Shown: positions 1-7,251, numbered from the stretch's first letter. The stretch: 46,776 nucleotides of DNA from Actinomadura logoneensis (GCF_003428695.1 NZ_QURH01000215.1:1-46776); one strand, 5' to 3'. Numbers and translations are program-made. The notes: generated by a model not told the origin, from the sequence alone.

Positions 1-164
1 GCGACGACCAGCACGTCGGTCGCGCCGCCCAGCTCGCCGTCGCGCGGCGGCGGCGCCTCGGCCCGGACGCGGCCCGCCAGCGTCCGGTCGCCGCGCAGGA
101 ACTCGTAGAGACCGGCGGTCTCCCGCACCGGGTCCGCGGCACTGATCTTGATGCGTGCATCCAT
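1..164 (-). CDS. EACC1-type effector-associated adaptor, N-terminal part (runs off window)
   Basis: Translating the minus strand from ATG 164 (or ATG 173, three codons earlier) gives a protein starting MDARIKISAADPVRETAGLY and continuing through FLRGDRTLAGRVR to a Gly-Glu-Leu-Gly-Gly stretch and LVV at the edge. This pattern (short amphipathic start, Leu-rich segment ending in Arg-Gly-Arg-Val, then a Pro/Gly turn and GxLGG...DVLVV) matches my memory of effector-associated constant component 1 (EACC1). EACC1 is a small actinobacterial protein encoded beside caspase- or trypsin-like effectors in predicted conflict systems. The effector partner would lie further left, outside the window. No clear ribosome site precedes either ATG, so the start is uncertain. 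Assignment is by motif memory only. Confidence 0.6.
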   Translation of the reverse strand, partial: MDARIKISAADPVRETAGLYEFLRGDRTLAGRVRAEAPPPRDGELGGATDVLVV

Positions 165-216
165 GGTCAACATGGGAGCACGGAACCCGGTCGCGGGGAG
201 GCGTTTTCGAACACAC

Positions 217-252
217 GGACGCCCCCGTTCCGGTGCGGGAACGGGGGCGTCC
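217..252 (-). terminator. Hairpin terminator of the lanthipeptide operon
   Basis: Perfect 15-bp inverted repeat (217-231 with 238-252) around a 6-nt loop, 18 bp beyond the stop of the ABC exporter gene. There is no long T run, as is usual for high-GC actinobacterial terminators. It separates the lanthipeptide operon from the EACC1 gene. Confidence 0.8.
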
Positions 253-269
253 GCGCGTCCGCCCGGGGG

Positions 270-1946
270 TCAGTCGGTGCGGGAGAAGCGCCGCGCGGCC
301 CAGGCCAGCGGGACGACCGCCAGCAGCGCCAGCAGCGTCCACTCGGCGACGATCGGCGGATGCCAGGACCCGAGCAGGAGCGGCCGGAACAGGTGCGGCG
401 ACGCGTCCGGCAGCCGGGACGCCACCGTGCGGCGCAGGGCGTCCACCGCGTAGGTGAGCGGGTTCGCCAGCGCCGGCACCTCCAGCCAGGCGGGCAGCCC
501 CGAGAGCGGGAACATCGCGCCGGACAGGAACGTCAGCGGCGCCACCAGCACCGACAGGGCCGTCCCGTAGGCGGGCGGATTCCGGACGTACGTCGCCACC
601 AGCACCCCGATCGCCGTCATGGCCAGCGACGCGAGCGCGAGCTGCGCGGCGAGCATCGCGATCAGCACCGGATCGGCGGGGACCCCGATGAGCGGCCCGG
701 CGGCCAGCAGCAGCGTCCCCTGGATGGTGGCGATCGTCGCGCCGCCCAGGCACTTGCCGAGCAGCAGCGACTCGCGCCGGACGGGCCCGGCGAGCATCTC
801 CCGCAGGAACCCCACCCGCAGGTCCCACAGCAGGGACGCGCCGACCGCGGCGGCCGGCCCGAGCGCGGCCGTGACCAGCGCGCCGGAGAACACGAACAGC
901 TGGTAGGCGCCGTGCCCGGTCCCCGGCATCAGTCCGGACAGCCCGACGCCGAGGATGAACAGGAACAGCAGCGGCTGCATCATCGACAGCAGCGCGGCGA
1001 CCCGGCCGCGCCGGTAGACCAGCAGGTCGCGCCGCCACACCATGCGGACGGCCCGGAACTCGGCCGCCCACCGCCGCGCCCGCACGTCGGACGGGAGCTC
1101 CCGTGGAACCGGCGGGGGCGCGGCGGCGGGCGGTGTCCCGAGGGCCGCGTCGGCGTTCAGCGGACGGCCCGTGTGGTGCAGGAACACCTCGTCCAGGGTC
1201 GGCGGCTCCGCGCCGGGCGCGGTCAGCTCGGCCTTCAGCGCGGCGGGGGAGCCCTGCGCGACGATCCGCCCCGCGTCGATGATCGCGACGCGGTCGCACT
1301 GCTCCGCCTCGTCCAGGTAGTGCGTGGTGAGGAAGATCGTGACGGCCTCGCGCTCCCGGACGGCCCGCAGGTGCTCCCAGACGCGGGCGCGCGCGTGCGG
1401 GTCGAGGCCGAGCGTCGGCTCGTCCAGGACGATCACCCGCGGCCGGTGCAGCAGCGCGCGGGCGATCTCCAGGCGGCGGCGCATGCCGCCGGAGAACGTC
1501 CCGGCGATCCGGTCCCGCTCGTCGGCCAGCCCGACCAGGTCGAGCGCGCGGTCCACGCGCTCGGCGACCAGCTCCGGCGGCACGTCGTACAGGTCGGCGT
1601 GGAACCGCAGGTTCTCGGCGGCGGTCAGGGCGAGGTCGAGCGTGGGCTCCTGGAACACCAGCCCGATCCGCCGCCGCGCCTCCAGCGGCTCGGTGCGCGT
1701 GTCGTAACCGGCGATCGCGACCCGCCCGGCGGTCGGCCGGGTCAGCGTGCACAGCATCGCGATCGTGGTGGACTTGCCCGCGCCGTTCGGGCCGAGGAAC
1801 GCGAAGCACTCCCCGGCGGCGACGGACAGGTCCACCCCGTCCACGGCGACGAGGTCCCCGTACCGCTTGCGCAGCCCCGACGCCTCGATCGCGGGCGGGA
1901 CGCCGGCCGTCGCCGCGGCGTCGGGGACGGCGGAGGGTGCGGTCAC
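270..1946 (-). CDS. Single-chain ABC exporter (ATPase-permease fusion) of the cinnamycin-like cluster
   Basis: A 558-residue protein starting at GTG 1946, whose first bases overlap the stop of the upstream hydroxylase gene (GTGA). Residues about 20-240 form a DrrA/CcmA-type ATPase with Walker A GPNGAGKST at 52-60, the signature FSGGMRRRLE, Walker B VIVLDEPTLGLDP and an H-loop TTHYLDEAE. After a Pro/Ala-rich linker, residues about 310-558 form an ABC-2 type permease with about six membrane segments. In the cinnamycin cluster the matching functions are two genes, cinT (ATPase) and cinH (permease); here they are one open frame. Likely role: export of the leader-bearing or mature lanthipeptide, or self-protection. 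The exporter role is inferred from position. Confidence 0.88.
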   Translation of the reverse strand: MTAPSAVPDAAATAGVPPAIEASGLRKRYGDLVAVDGVDLSVAAGECFAFLGPNGAGKSTTIAMLCTLTRPTAGRVAIAGYDTRTEPLEARRRIGLVFQEPTLDLALTAAENLRFHADLYDVPPELVAERVDRALDLVGLADERDRIAGTFSGGMRRRLEIARALLHRPRVIVLDEPTLGLDPHARARVWEHLRAVREREAVTIFLTTHYLDEAEQCDRVAIIDAGRIVAQGSPAALKAELTAPGAEPPTLDEVFLHHTGRPLNADAALGTPPAAAPPPVPRELPSDVRARRWAAEFRAVRMVWRRDLLVYRRGRVAALLSMMQPLLFLFILGVGLSGLMPGTGHGAYQLFVFSGALVTAALGPAAAVGASLLWDLRVGFLREMLAGPVRRESLLLGKCLGGATIATIQGTLLLAAGPLIGVPADPVLIAMLAAQLALASLAMTAIGVLVATYVRNPPAYGTALSVLVAPLTFLSGAMFPLSGLPAWLEVPALANPLTYAVDALRRTVASRLPDASPHLFRPLLLGSWHPPIVAEWTLLALLAVVPLAWAARRFSRTD

Positions 1947-2848
1947 GCGGCGGCCTCCAGCGCGGCCTGCCAGTCGTCGGGGACGACGAAGCCGAAGCTC
2001 CACCGGTGCCGCTCGGTCGGGTTCACGATGCAGTGCCAGAACAGCCTGGCCGGGTCCTGCTCGATCTTGAAGAAGCGCGCCATCCGGGGCCGCTCCCGCA
2101 GCGTGACCAGCTCGTCGGTGCCGGGCTTCTGGTACCGGAAGAACGAGGTGTCGGACGGGTCGGCGAACTCGTCGTCGAAGTCGATGAGGTACATCCGCCA
2201 GCCGGGCTGGTCCTCGTTGGTGTGCCAGAGCCGGTAGGACGACGGCGGGTACCACATGCTGCCGGAGAAGCGGACCTCCGGCCCGAACACCTTCTCCAGC
2301 GCGCCGACCAGCCGGACCTTGGCGTCCAGGTAGTCCTCGTAGCCGGGGTGCTCGACGTGGTCGTCCAGGTTCACCAGGTGGAAGTGGCGGCGGTCGCCGG
2401 GCGCGGTCCGCAGCTCCTCGCGCCAGCGCCGGTACTCGGGGCCGCTCGGCGCGAGGTCGGTGGACGCGAGGTCGGCGGGGACGAAGGCGTCCGCGAACCG
2501 GTCCATGTCGACCGTCGGCGGCCGGATCTTCACCAGCGGCAGCAGCTCGCGCACCTCGGCGAAGGCGGGCAGGTCGTCCAGCGCGTACTCGTGGTGCAGC
2601 ACGCTCGTCCCGCCGCCCGCCTCCTCCCCGGACCCGGACCCGGTCGTGGACCCGGCTTCGGCCTCGGCCTCGGCACGTGAACCGGACGCGCGCGCCACGG
2701 CGGCCAGGTCGGGCATGGTGAACTCGAACCCGTGACTGCGGGCGAGGCGGAGCAGTTCCCCGACTCCGGTCATGGCCCGCATCCGCATCCGCAGGTCGGG
2801 GTCGGTGTCGGCGGCGTGCATGAACTCCTGGCAGGCGTCCACGGACAT
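1943..2848 (-). CDS. cinX: CinX-like Asp hydroxylase candidate with N-terminal Nif11 domain
   Basis: The start was set at ATG 2848, 11 nt after a GAGGAG site; ATG 2857 would be only 2 nt from it. The 301-residue product begins with a Nif11-like segment (residues about 1-50: SVDACQEFMHAADTDPDL, then ELLRLARSHGFEF). This is the domain otherwise seen as leader peptide in Nif11-type RiPP precursors. An acidic/Gly-rich linker follows. The C-terminal half carries YPPSSYRLWHTNED with His209, a GWRMYLIDFD strand and FWHCIVNPTERHRWSFGF with His272, as in cupin-fold 2-oxoglutarate/Fe(II) oxygenases. Position between the synthetase and the exporter is that of cinX, which hydroxylates Asp15 of cinnamycin; the core here has Asp15. 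Function is inferred from synteny and fold. Confidence 0.8.
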   Translation of the reverse strand: MSVDACQEFMHAADTDPDLRMRMRAMTGVGELLRLARSHGFEFTMPDLAAVARASGSRAEAEAEAGSTTGSGSGEEAGGGTSVLHHEYALDDLPAFAEVRELLPLVKIRPPTVDMDRFADAFVPADLASTDLAPSGPEYRRWREELRTAPGDRRHFHLVNLDDHVEHPGYEDYLDAKVRLVGALEKVFGPEVRFSGSMWYPPSSYRLWHTNEDQPGWRMYLIDFDDEFADPSDTSFFRYQKPGTDELVTLRERPRMARFFKIEQDPARLFWHCIVNPTERHRWSFGFVVPDDWQAALEAAA

Positions 2849-2863
2849 TCTCGTCATCACTCC

Positions 2864-5800
2864 TCAGGGTCGGGTCGGCGGGTCGAGCAACAGGACGGAC
2901 GGGACCAGCTCGGGACGGGCCAGCCGCAGCGAGTGCATGCCGAACCCGGCCATGCCGAGCATGAGTCCCGGGAAGAACCCCGACTCGGGGCCGGGCCGCG
3001 CCTCGGCGAGGTTCCGCCACTGGTTCTGGGCGTGCAGGTTGGCCTCCACCCGGAACGCGGGCTCGGCGCGCAGCAGGGCGTGCCGCAGCAGCAGCTCGGC
3101 GTTCCCGGACCTGCCGTGGCAGAGCGAGTCGTTCATCAGCCGGGGGAAGTTGCGGACGGTCGCGGTCAGCCCGCGCTGCGCCCCCTGCAGGAGGCCGTCG
3201 TCGCTCCGGCCGAGCGTGTCCCAGGTCGCCAGGCGCGCCAGGCCGATGCCGGCGGCGCCGTTGCACCACGCGTTGGCGAAGTGCCGTCCGTTCCAGATCG
3301 GGCCGCCCGGCGAGGACCGCAGGTCGTACCAGTCCTGCACCTGCTCGTCGAAGTGCCGGTCCTCGTAGGCGAAGGCGCGGTGCGCGGCGTCGATGTAGGA
3401 CGCGCGGCCGAGGCGGTGGCCGAGCATGGCGAGCGCCCAGCCGATTCCGCCCGCGCCGTGCGCGAAGCCGGTCAGGTCGGCCAGCGCCGCGCCCGCCTCG
3501 TCGCCCGGCCAGGAGAGCGCGTCGCCGTCGGAGTTGGCGTGCTTGAGCAGGTGCTCGGCGCAGCGCTCGGCGAGGTCGGCGCCGTGCCCGCCGGTCGCGT
3601 CCGCCAGCCCGAGGAACACCGGGATAAGCCCCGCGGAGCCGAAGTAGACGTCCAGCCGGTCGTCGCTGTCGATGAGGGGGGCGAGGCCGTCGGCCAGGGC
3701 CACGGCCTGGTCGAGCAGGTCCCGCTCGCCCCAGAGCCGGTGCAGGTGGACGAGCGTGTAGATCAGGCCGCCCGTCCCGGCGTACGCGCCGATCCAGCCG
3801 GTCTCGGTGACGTGCTCGCGGGCGAAGTCGAGCGCGAGCCGCGCGGTGCGCTCGAACTCCGGACGCGGGCTGACCTCGTTGAGGTAGGCGAGGAACAGGG
3901 CGACGCCGGACGTCCCGTTGTACAGCTCGGCCTCGATGTCCACCTCCTCGTGGCCGTCGCGCGACACCACGTAGGAGATCCAGGGGGCGCCGGCGGGCCG
4001 CGCCTCGGCGCAGAGCCGCAGCGCGACGGCCTCGGCCTGCTCGACGCAGGTCGCGACGAAGTCCGCGCTGGTCACGTCGCCGCCCGCGAGTCCCGCCGCG
4101 ATGTACTGCCGCTGCCGCCGCCGGTTCTCCTCGGTCAGCGACCGGATCCGCTCGGCCGCGACGTCCAGCGGCGCCGCCGCCAGCCGGAGCGGGACCTCCG
4201 CGCCGTGGTCGTGCGTGACCCGGGCGGTCTCGGCGGGCGTGTCGAACAGCGGGACGTCCATCCGCCACATGGACGCGGCCTCGCGGTCCGGGCAGGCCAG
4301 GTCGTGGTCCCAGACGCGCGGGAACGTCCGGACGGTGTCGATCAGCAGGTCCACCTCGACGGGGTCCATGAGGCAGCGCGGGTGCCGGGTGGCCAGCAGC
4401 AGCTGCGAGTAGATCTGCGTGCTCCAGTTGACGAACCGCACCCGCGACCCGGTGAACAGCTCGCGCACGGTCCGGACCGCCTCCTCGCCGTCGCGGGCGA
4501 ACCACCGGTAGACCGCGTCGAACCCGGCCCCGACGTCCTCGGCGAAGTCCTCGGCGTGCGTGATCTCGCCGTCCAGGAACACCCGGTTGCCCGCGCCCGG
4601 ATCGACCCGGACGCCCGACACGTGCCGCACGGACGCGGCGAACGACGGGCCCCGCTCGTCCAGCCGGGGGACGCTGGTCGGCATCTCGTACGCGCCGCCG
4701 CCCGCGTAGCCGCTGAGCCGCATCGAGCTCTCCTCGGCCCGTCCGGACGGCCACTCGATCAGGCCCGTCCGGAACACCGAGTCCATCACCGTGCCGGTCG
4801 CGTCCGGGCGCTCGCCCGGGACGGCCCCGAGGATGGTCTCGCCGTCGCAGACGTAGGCGTGCCCGTCCGCGACGATGATGTTCTCGAAGTGCAGGTCGCC
4901 GCCGCCGAGCACGTAGAACAGCGCCAGGTAGCCGCCGAGCTCGGCGTACACGGCCGCGGCGGCGGCGCGGTCGGCGACGTGGTTGCGGCCGGACGGGATC
5001 AGCGCCTCGTAGCCGTAGCCGTCGCGCGGCAGGACGGGCCGGGAGGCGAAGCCGAGCACGCCGTCCGCGCGCAGCCGGTCCAGCAGGCCCTGCAGCGCCG
5101 CCTCGCCCCGGACCGACCGGGGCTTGTAGACGAGCCGGTGCGGGCCGTCCGGCGTCTCGACGTCCAGGAGCACCACGCTGCGGCCTCCGGCGTGGTCGTC
5201 GCCGAGGCCGAGGGCGGCGTTCCGCACGGCCGTGACCGGGCCGCCGTAGAACGCCGCGCCGACGTCCGCGGCGTCCGCGCGCAGCCGCCGCACCAGGTCG
5301 CGGCCGTGCTCGGAGAGCAGGGCCGTGACGTGCGCGAGCCAGCGCCCGAGGACCGGGAAGTCCAGGAAGAAGCGGTGGTGGCCGTCGGCGCCCGCGAACG
5401 TCGCGTCCAGGTACGCGGTGAAGTCGGCGGCGGTCGCGGTCTCGGGGTCGATGCCGTGCTCGGCGGCGTACGCCTTCGCGTCGGTCTCCACCGCCCAGGC
5501 CATCGCGAGCTGGAACCGGTTGAGCAGGCGCTCCTGGAAGCCGGTCACGAACCGCCGGTCGAACACCGGCGCGCCGTCGCTCTCGGCCAGGACGGCGGTC
5601 AGGCGGCGGTCGAGCTCGGCGAGGAAGGGGGCGCAGACGATCGCGTACCTGGTGTGGAACACCTCGGGCGCGCGCCACCAGGCGTCGGGGCCGCCGGCCG
5701 CGTCGTCGCGCGGGCCGTCGAGCGCCGCCCGGTACGTCGGCAGCCACTCGGCGGCCATCTCCTCCAGCAACCGGCCGAAGGGCGAGCCGGCGGCGGCCGG

Positions 5801-6067
5801 ACCGGACGAAGAGAAGGCCAGTTCGTGCCCGCGGTAGGAGGTCAGCAGCGCCTCGAGGTCGTCGTACCCGTCGTCGCGGCCGGGCAGGTCCTTGCGCTTG
5901 GCCTGCGCGCCGCGGTCGGCCAGCTTGCGGACCTGCCGTCCGACCAGCCAGGAGTCGAACTCGCCGAGGGCGGGCGGATCCGCGGGCGGGCCGAGCGCGT
6001 CCACCACCCGGCGCCGTTCGGCCAGATGGGCGGCGCGGGCCGCCAGGTCTAGACGGTGCTGCTTCAC
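2864..6067 (-). CDS. cinM: Class II lanthipeptide synthetase LanM (CinM-like)
   Basis: GTG 6067 was chosen because GAGGAG lies 9 nt upstream; an open frame extends to 6184 but would run through a strong hairpin at 6160-6186. The 1067-residue product has the two LanM halves. The N-terminal dehydratase (DUF4135) has a kinase-like ATP site: Lys315 in LVYKPRS, and GGGDLHFENII with Asp391, His393 and Asn396. The C-terminal LanC-like cyclase has its zinc ligands Cys935 (WCNGAAGIG), Cys983 and His984 (CHGRSGN). It would dehydrate Ser/Thr of the precursor core and add the Cys thiols to form (methyl)lanthionines. Length is close to CinM. It is followed by the hydroxylase gene after 15 bp. Confidence 0.95.
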   Translation of the reverse strand: MKQHRLDLAARAAHLAERRRVVDALGPPADPPALGEFDSWLVGRQVRKLADRGAQAKRKDLPGRDDGYDDLEALLTSYRGHELAFSSSGPAAAGSPFGRLLEEMAAEWLPTYRAALDGPRDDAAGGPDAWWRAPEVFHTRYAIVCAPFLAELDRRLTAVLAESDGAPVFDRRFVTGFQERLLNRFQLAMAWAVETDAKAYAAEHGIDPETATAADFTAYLDATFAGADGHHRFFLDFPVLGRWLAHVTALLSEHGRDLVRRLRADAADVGAAFYGGPVTAVRNAALGLGDDHAGGRSVVLLDVETPDGPHRLVYKPRSVRGEAALQGLLDRLRADGVLGFASRPVLPRDGYGYEALIPSGRNHVADRAAAAAVYAELGGYLALFYVLGGGDLHFENIIVADGHAYVCDGETILGAVPGERPDATGTVMDSVFRTGLIEWPSGRAEESSMRLSGYAGGGAYEMPTSVPRLDERGPSFAASVRHVSGVRVDPGAGNRVFLDGEITHAEDFAEDVGAGFDAVYRWFARDGEEAVRTVRELFTGSRVRFVNWSTQIYSQLLLATRHPRCLMDPVEVDLLIDTVRTFPRVWDHDLACPDREAASMWRMDVPLFDTPAETARVTHDHGAEVPLRLAAAPLDVAAERIRSLTEENRRRQRQYIAAGLAGGDVTSADFVATCVEQAEAVALRLCAEARPAGAPWISYVVSRDGHEEVDIEAELYNGTSGVALFLAYLNEVSPRPEFERTARLALDFAREHVTETGWIGAYAGTGGLIYTLVHLHRLWGERDLLDQAVALADGLAPLIDSDDRLDVYFGSAGLIPVFLGLADATGGHGADLAERCAEHLLKHANSDGDALSWPGDEAGAALADLTGFAHGAGGIGWALAMLGHRLGRASYIDAAHRAFAYEDRHFDEQVQDWYDLRSSPGGPIWNGRHFANAWCNGAAGIGLARLATWDTLGRSDDGLLQGAQRGLTATVRNFPRLMNDSLCHGRSGNAELLLRHALLRAEPAFRVEANLHAQNQWRNLAEARPGPESGFFPGLMLGMAGFGMHSLRLARPELVPSVLLLDPPTRP

Positions 6068-6159
6068 GAACGGGTGCTCCTCGTGAGGTGACGGACGAGA
6101 GGACACGGGCCCGCGGGCCACGGGGGGGCAAGGCGGGCGGGGCGCCGGACGCGGCGGGA

Positions 6160-6186
6160 CGGTGGGCCGGACGAGCCGGCCCACCG
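6160..6186 (-). promoter_or_regulatory. Strong stem-loop in the cinA-cinM leader region
   Basis: Perfect 11-bp stem (6160-6170 with 6176-6186) and 5-nt loop, about 93 nt before the cinM start. It is strong enough to act as a partial terminator or as a structure shaping cinM translation. Its presence argues against starting cinM upstream of it. Confidence 0.6.
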
Positions 6187-6206
6187 CCTTCTCACTGGGC
6201 CCCGGC

Positions 6207-6254
6207 GCTCACACGGGTGCTCACACGAGTGCTCACACCGGTGTTCACGCCAGG
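6207..6254 (-). repeat. 12-bp direct repeats between precursor and synthetase genes
   Basis: Three tandem 12-bp units on the plus strand, GCTCACACGGGT, GCTCACACGAGT and GCTCACACCGGT, followed by a decayed fourth (GTTCACGCCAGG). They lie between two stem-loops in the 238-bp gap between the precursor and synthetase genes. Function unknown; they may be a binding site or a spacer that grew by slippage. Confidence 0.75.
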
Positions 6255-6272
6255 GGCCACGGGGTGACGGCT

Positions 6273-6296
6273 CGGCGCGTCATCGGGGACGCGCCG
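6273..6296 (-). terminator. Attenuator hairpin just after the precursor gene
   Basis: Nine-bp stem (6273-6281 with 6288-6296) and 6-nt loop, 9 nt beyond the precursor stop codon. Lantibiotic operons often carry a leaky terminator here so that precursor transcript exceeds synthetase transcript. That role is inferred from position. Confidence 0.6.
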
Positions 6297-6305
6297 GCCC
6301 GGCCG

Positions 6306-6539
6306 TCACTTGGTGGTGCCGTCGCAGATGAACGTCAGCGGGCCGCTGGTGCAGGTCGACGCACAGGCGTAGACGTCCACGGCGGCGGCGCCTTCGGTCC
6401 AGTAGCCCAGCGACTCGGCGTCGGGCTGCTCGACACCCGCGGGGACCGCTGCGACGCCGAAGTCGGCGGGACGCTCGAGGAGTTCGCTGCGGAAGTCGGC
6501 GTCCGCGGCGGCGTGCCGGAGAATCGTCGTGGGGGACAT
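6306..6539 (-). CDS. cinA: Cinnamycin-type lanthipeptide precursor peptide
   Basis: A 77-residue peptide starting at ATG 6539 behind a strong AAGGAGG site. The 58-residue leader contains DADFRSELLERPADFG and ESLGYWTEG, closely resembling the cinnamycin leader (DADFRAALLENPAAFG, ASLDFWTKD, from memory). It ends in Val-Tyr-Ala, a signal-peptidase-like AXA site as in cinnamycin. The core at 6309-6365 reads CASTCTSGPLTFICDGTTK. Against cinnamycin CRQSCSFGPFTFVCDGNTK it keeps Cys1, Cys5, Gly8, Pro9, Thr11, Phe12, Cys14, Asp15, Gly16, Thr18 and Lys19. It differs at 2, 3, 4 (Thr), 6 (Thr), 7 (Ser), 10 (Leu), 13 (Ile) and 17 (Thr). Expected rings are 1-18, 4-14 and 5-11 plus a 6-19 amine bridge. Confidence 0.96.
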   Translation of the reverse strand: MSPTTILRHAAADADFRSELLERPADFGVAAVPAGVEQPDAESLGYWTEGAAAVDVYACASTCTSGPLTFICDGTTK

Positions 6540-6561
6540 GTGTTTCCTCCTTGTGATTCGC

Positions 6562-6954
6562 TTACTCTGCGATTTTCGGCTGCTCGGCCTTCTCGCTGGT
6601 CAGCCGAATGTCAATGAGCTTCTCGATGGCGTGGATCTCCTCCACGGCGGTCACCATTTCGGTGATGTTGTTCTGCCAGGCGGCGACCTCCACTTCGTCC
6701 GGGGTCAGGGCGGCCGGGTCCCAGAAGGACTCCAGCCAGTCCTTGGTCTCCTGCGGGTGGACGCTGGGCGCGGGGGTCGCCCGGGCGGCCATCGGGACGG
6801 GGTCGAGCTCCAGCGCCGTGGTCAGGATCCGCGCCAGCGGACTGTCCCGCCTGAGCAGCGAACACAGCACCAGCAGATGCTGGATCTGCCGCACTGTCCG
6901 GATGTTCATGTGCTTGCTGCAATCGCTGGGCGGCTTCGGCCCGGTGCTCCACAT
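6562..6954 (-). CDS. cinorf7: Lysinoalanine synthase homologue (Cinorf7/DurN-like)
   Basis: First gene of the lanthipeptide operon, 22 bp before the precursor gene, the place held by cinorf7/durN in cinnamycin and duramycin clusters. ATG 6954 has GGGAG 5 nt upstream and gives 130 residues. An internal ATG at 6909 (MNIRTVRQIQHLLVL) gives 115, nearer the about 119 of DurN, but has no ribosome site. The product is small, helical and without membrane segments, with SPLARILTTALELDP, WLESFWDPAALTPDEVEV and a C-terminal helix ending in SEKAEQPKIAE. DurN joins Lys19 to the dehydrated residue 6. Identification rests on size, position and general resemblance; no catalytic residue was verified. Confidence 0.78.
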   Translation of the reverse strand: MWSTGPKPPSDCSKHMNIRTVRQIQHLLVLCSLLRRDSPLARILTTALELDPVPMAARATPAPSVHPQETKDWLESFWDPAALTPDEVEVAAWQNNITEMVTAVEEIHAIEKLIDIRLTSEKAEQPKIAE

Positions 6955-7110
6955 CGCGTCTCCCGAGTTGCCGGCGTCTTTCCCGCAGGGCCATCCAGCG
7001 GGTCGTTTCCGGGCCAGGTCCCCCTGGCCGAGCGCCACATTAACAACGGCAAAAGGAACCGGTGAAGGGATGTGCGGGGGAGGTTTTTCTCGCGGACACC
7101 GAGGTTTCAC

Positions 7111-7174
7111 CCGCGAATTGTCGAGCAGTTCGCGGATTCACGGTTCAGGGGAGTTGGTCCGGCTTTATCGGACC
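7111..7174. promoter_or_regulatory. Two palindromes upstream of the lanthipeptide operon
   Basis: The gap 6955-7251 holds no gene. It contains an inverted repeat CCGCGAA/TTCGCGG (7111-7117 with 7129-7135) and another GGTCCG/CGGACC (7156-7161 with 7169-7174). An AT-richer patch at 7034-7060 could hold the minus-strand promoter (TTGTTAATG), but no convincing -35/-10 pair is visible. The palindromes are candidate regulator sites. No pathway regulator is encoded in the cluster itself, and no CebR-type box occurs here. Confidence 0.4.
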
Positions 7175-7189
7175 ATTGCGGAAAGCGCC

Positions 7190-7224
7190 CGAGCCCTCCC
7201 CCGGACGATCCGGGGGAGGGCTCG
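7190..7224 (-). terminator. Terminator of the ceb operon
   Basis: Perfect 15-bp stem (7190-7204 with 7210-7224) with 5-nt loop, 27 bp beyond the cebR stop. It separates the cellobiose operon from the lanthipeptide operon, which runs in the same direction. Confidence 0.85.
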
Positions 7225-7251
7225 GAGGACGCCGGGACGCCGGCGCGCGGC

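Noticed and set aside
2732-6052. Long plus-strand open frame opposite the LanM gene
   Set aside because: It is a shadow of the GC-rich minus-strand synthetase gene; its translation is low-complexity Arg/Val/Gly-rich with no family match, while the minus strand gives clear LanM motifs.
270-6131. Single 1953-residue reading frame spanning the exporter and much of the LanM region
   Set aside because: Only its last 558 codons are real; the earlier part is out-of-frame LanM and hydroxylase DNA without family motifs.
6068-6184. N-terminal extension of LanM up to ATG 6184
   Set aside because: No ribosome site; the extra text is Pro/Arg-rich and would cross an 11-bp hairpin. GTG 6067 has a good GAGGAG site.
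6207-6254. Tandem repeats as a CRISPR array
   Set aside because: Units are 12 bp and contiguous without unique spacers, and no cas genes are present.
7111-7174. CebR control of the lanthipeptide promoter
   Set aside because: The palindromes here do not match TGGGAGCGCTCCCA, and a strong terminator separates the two operons.
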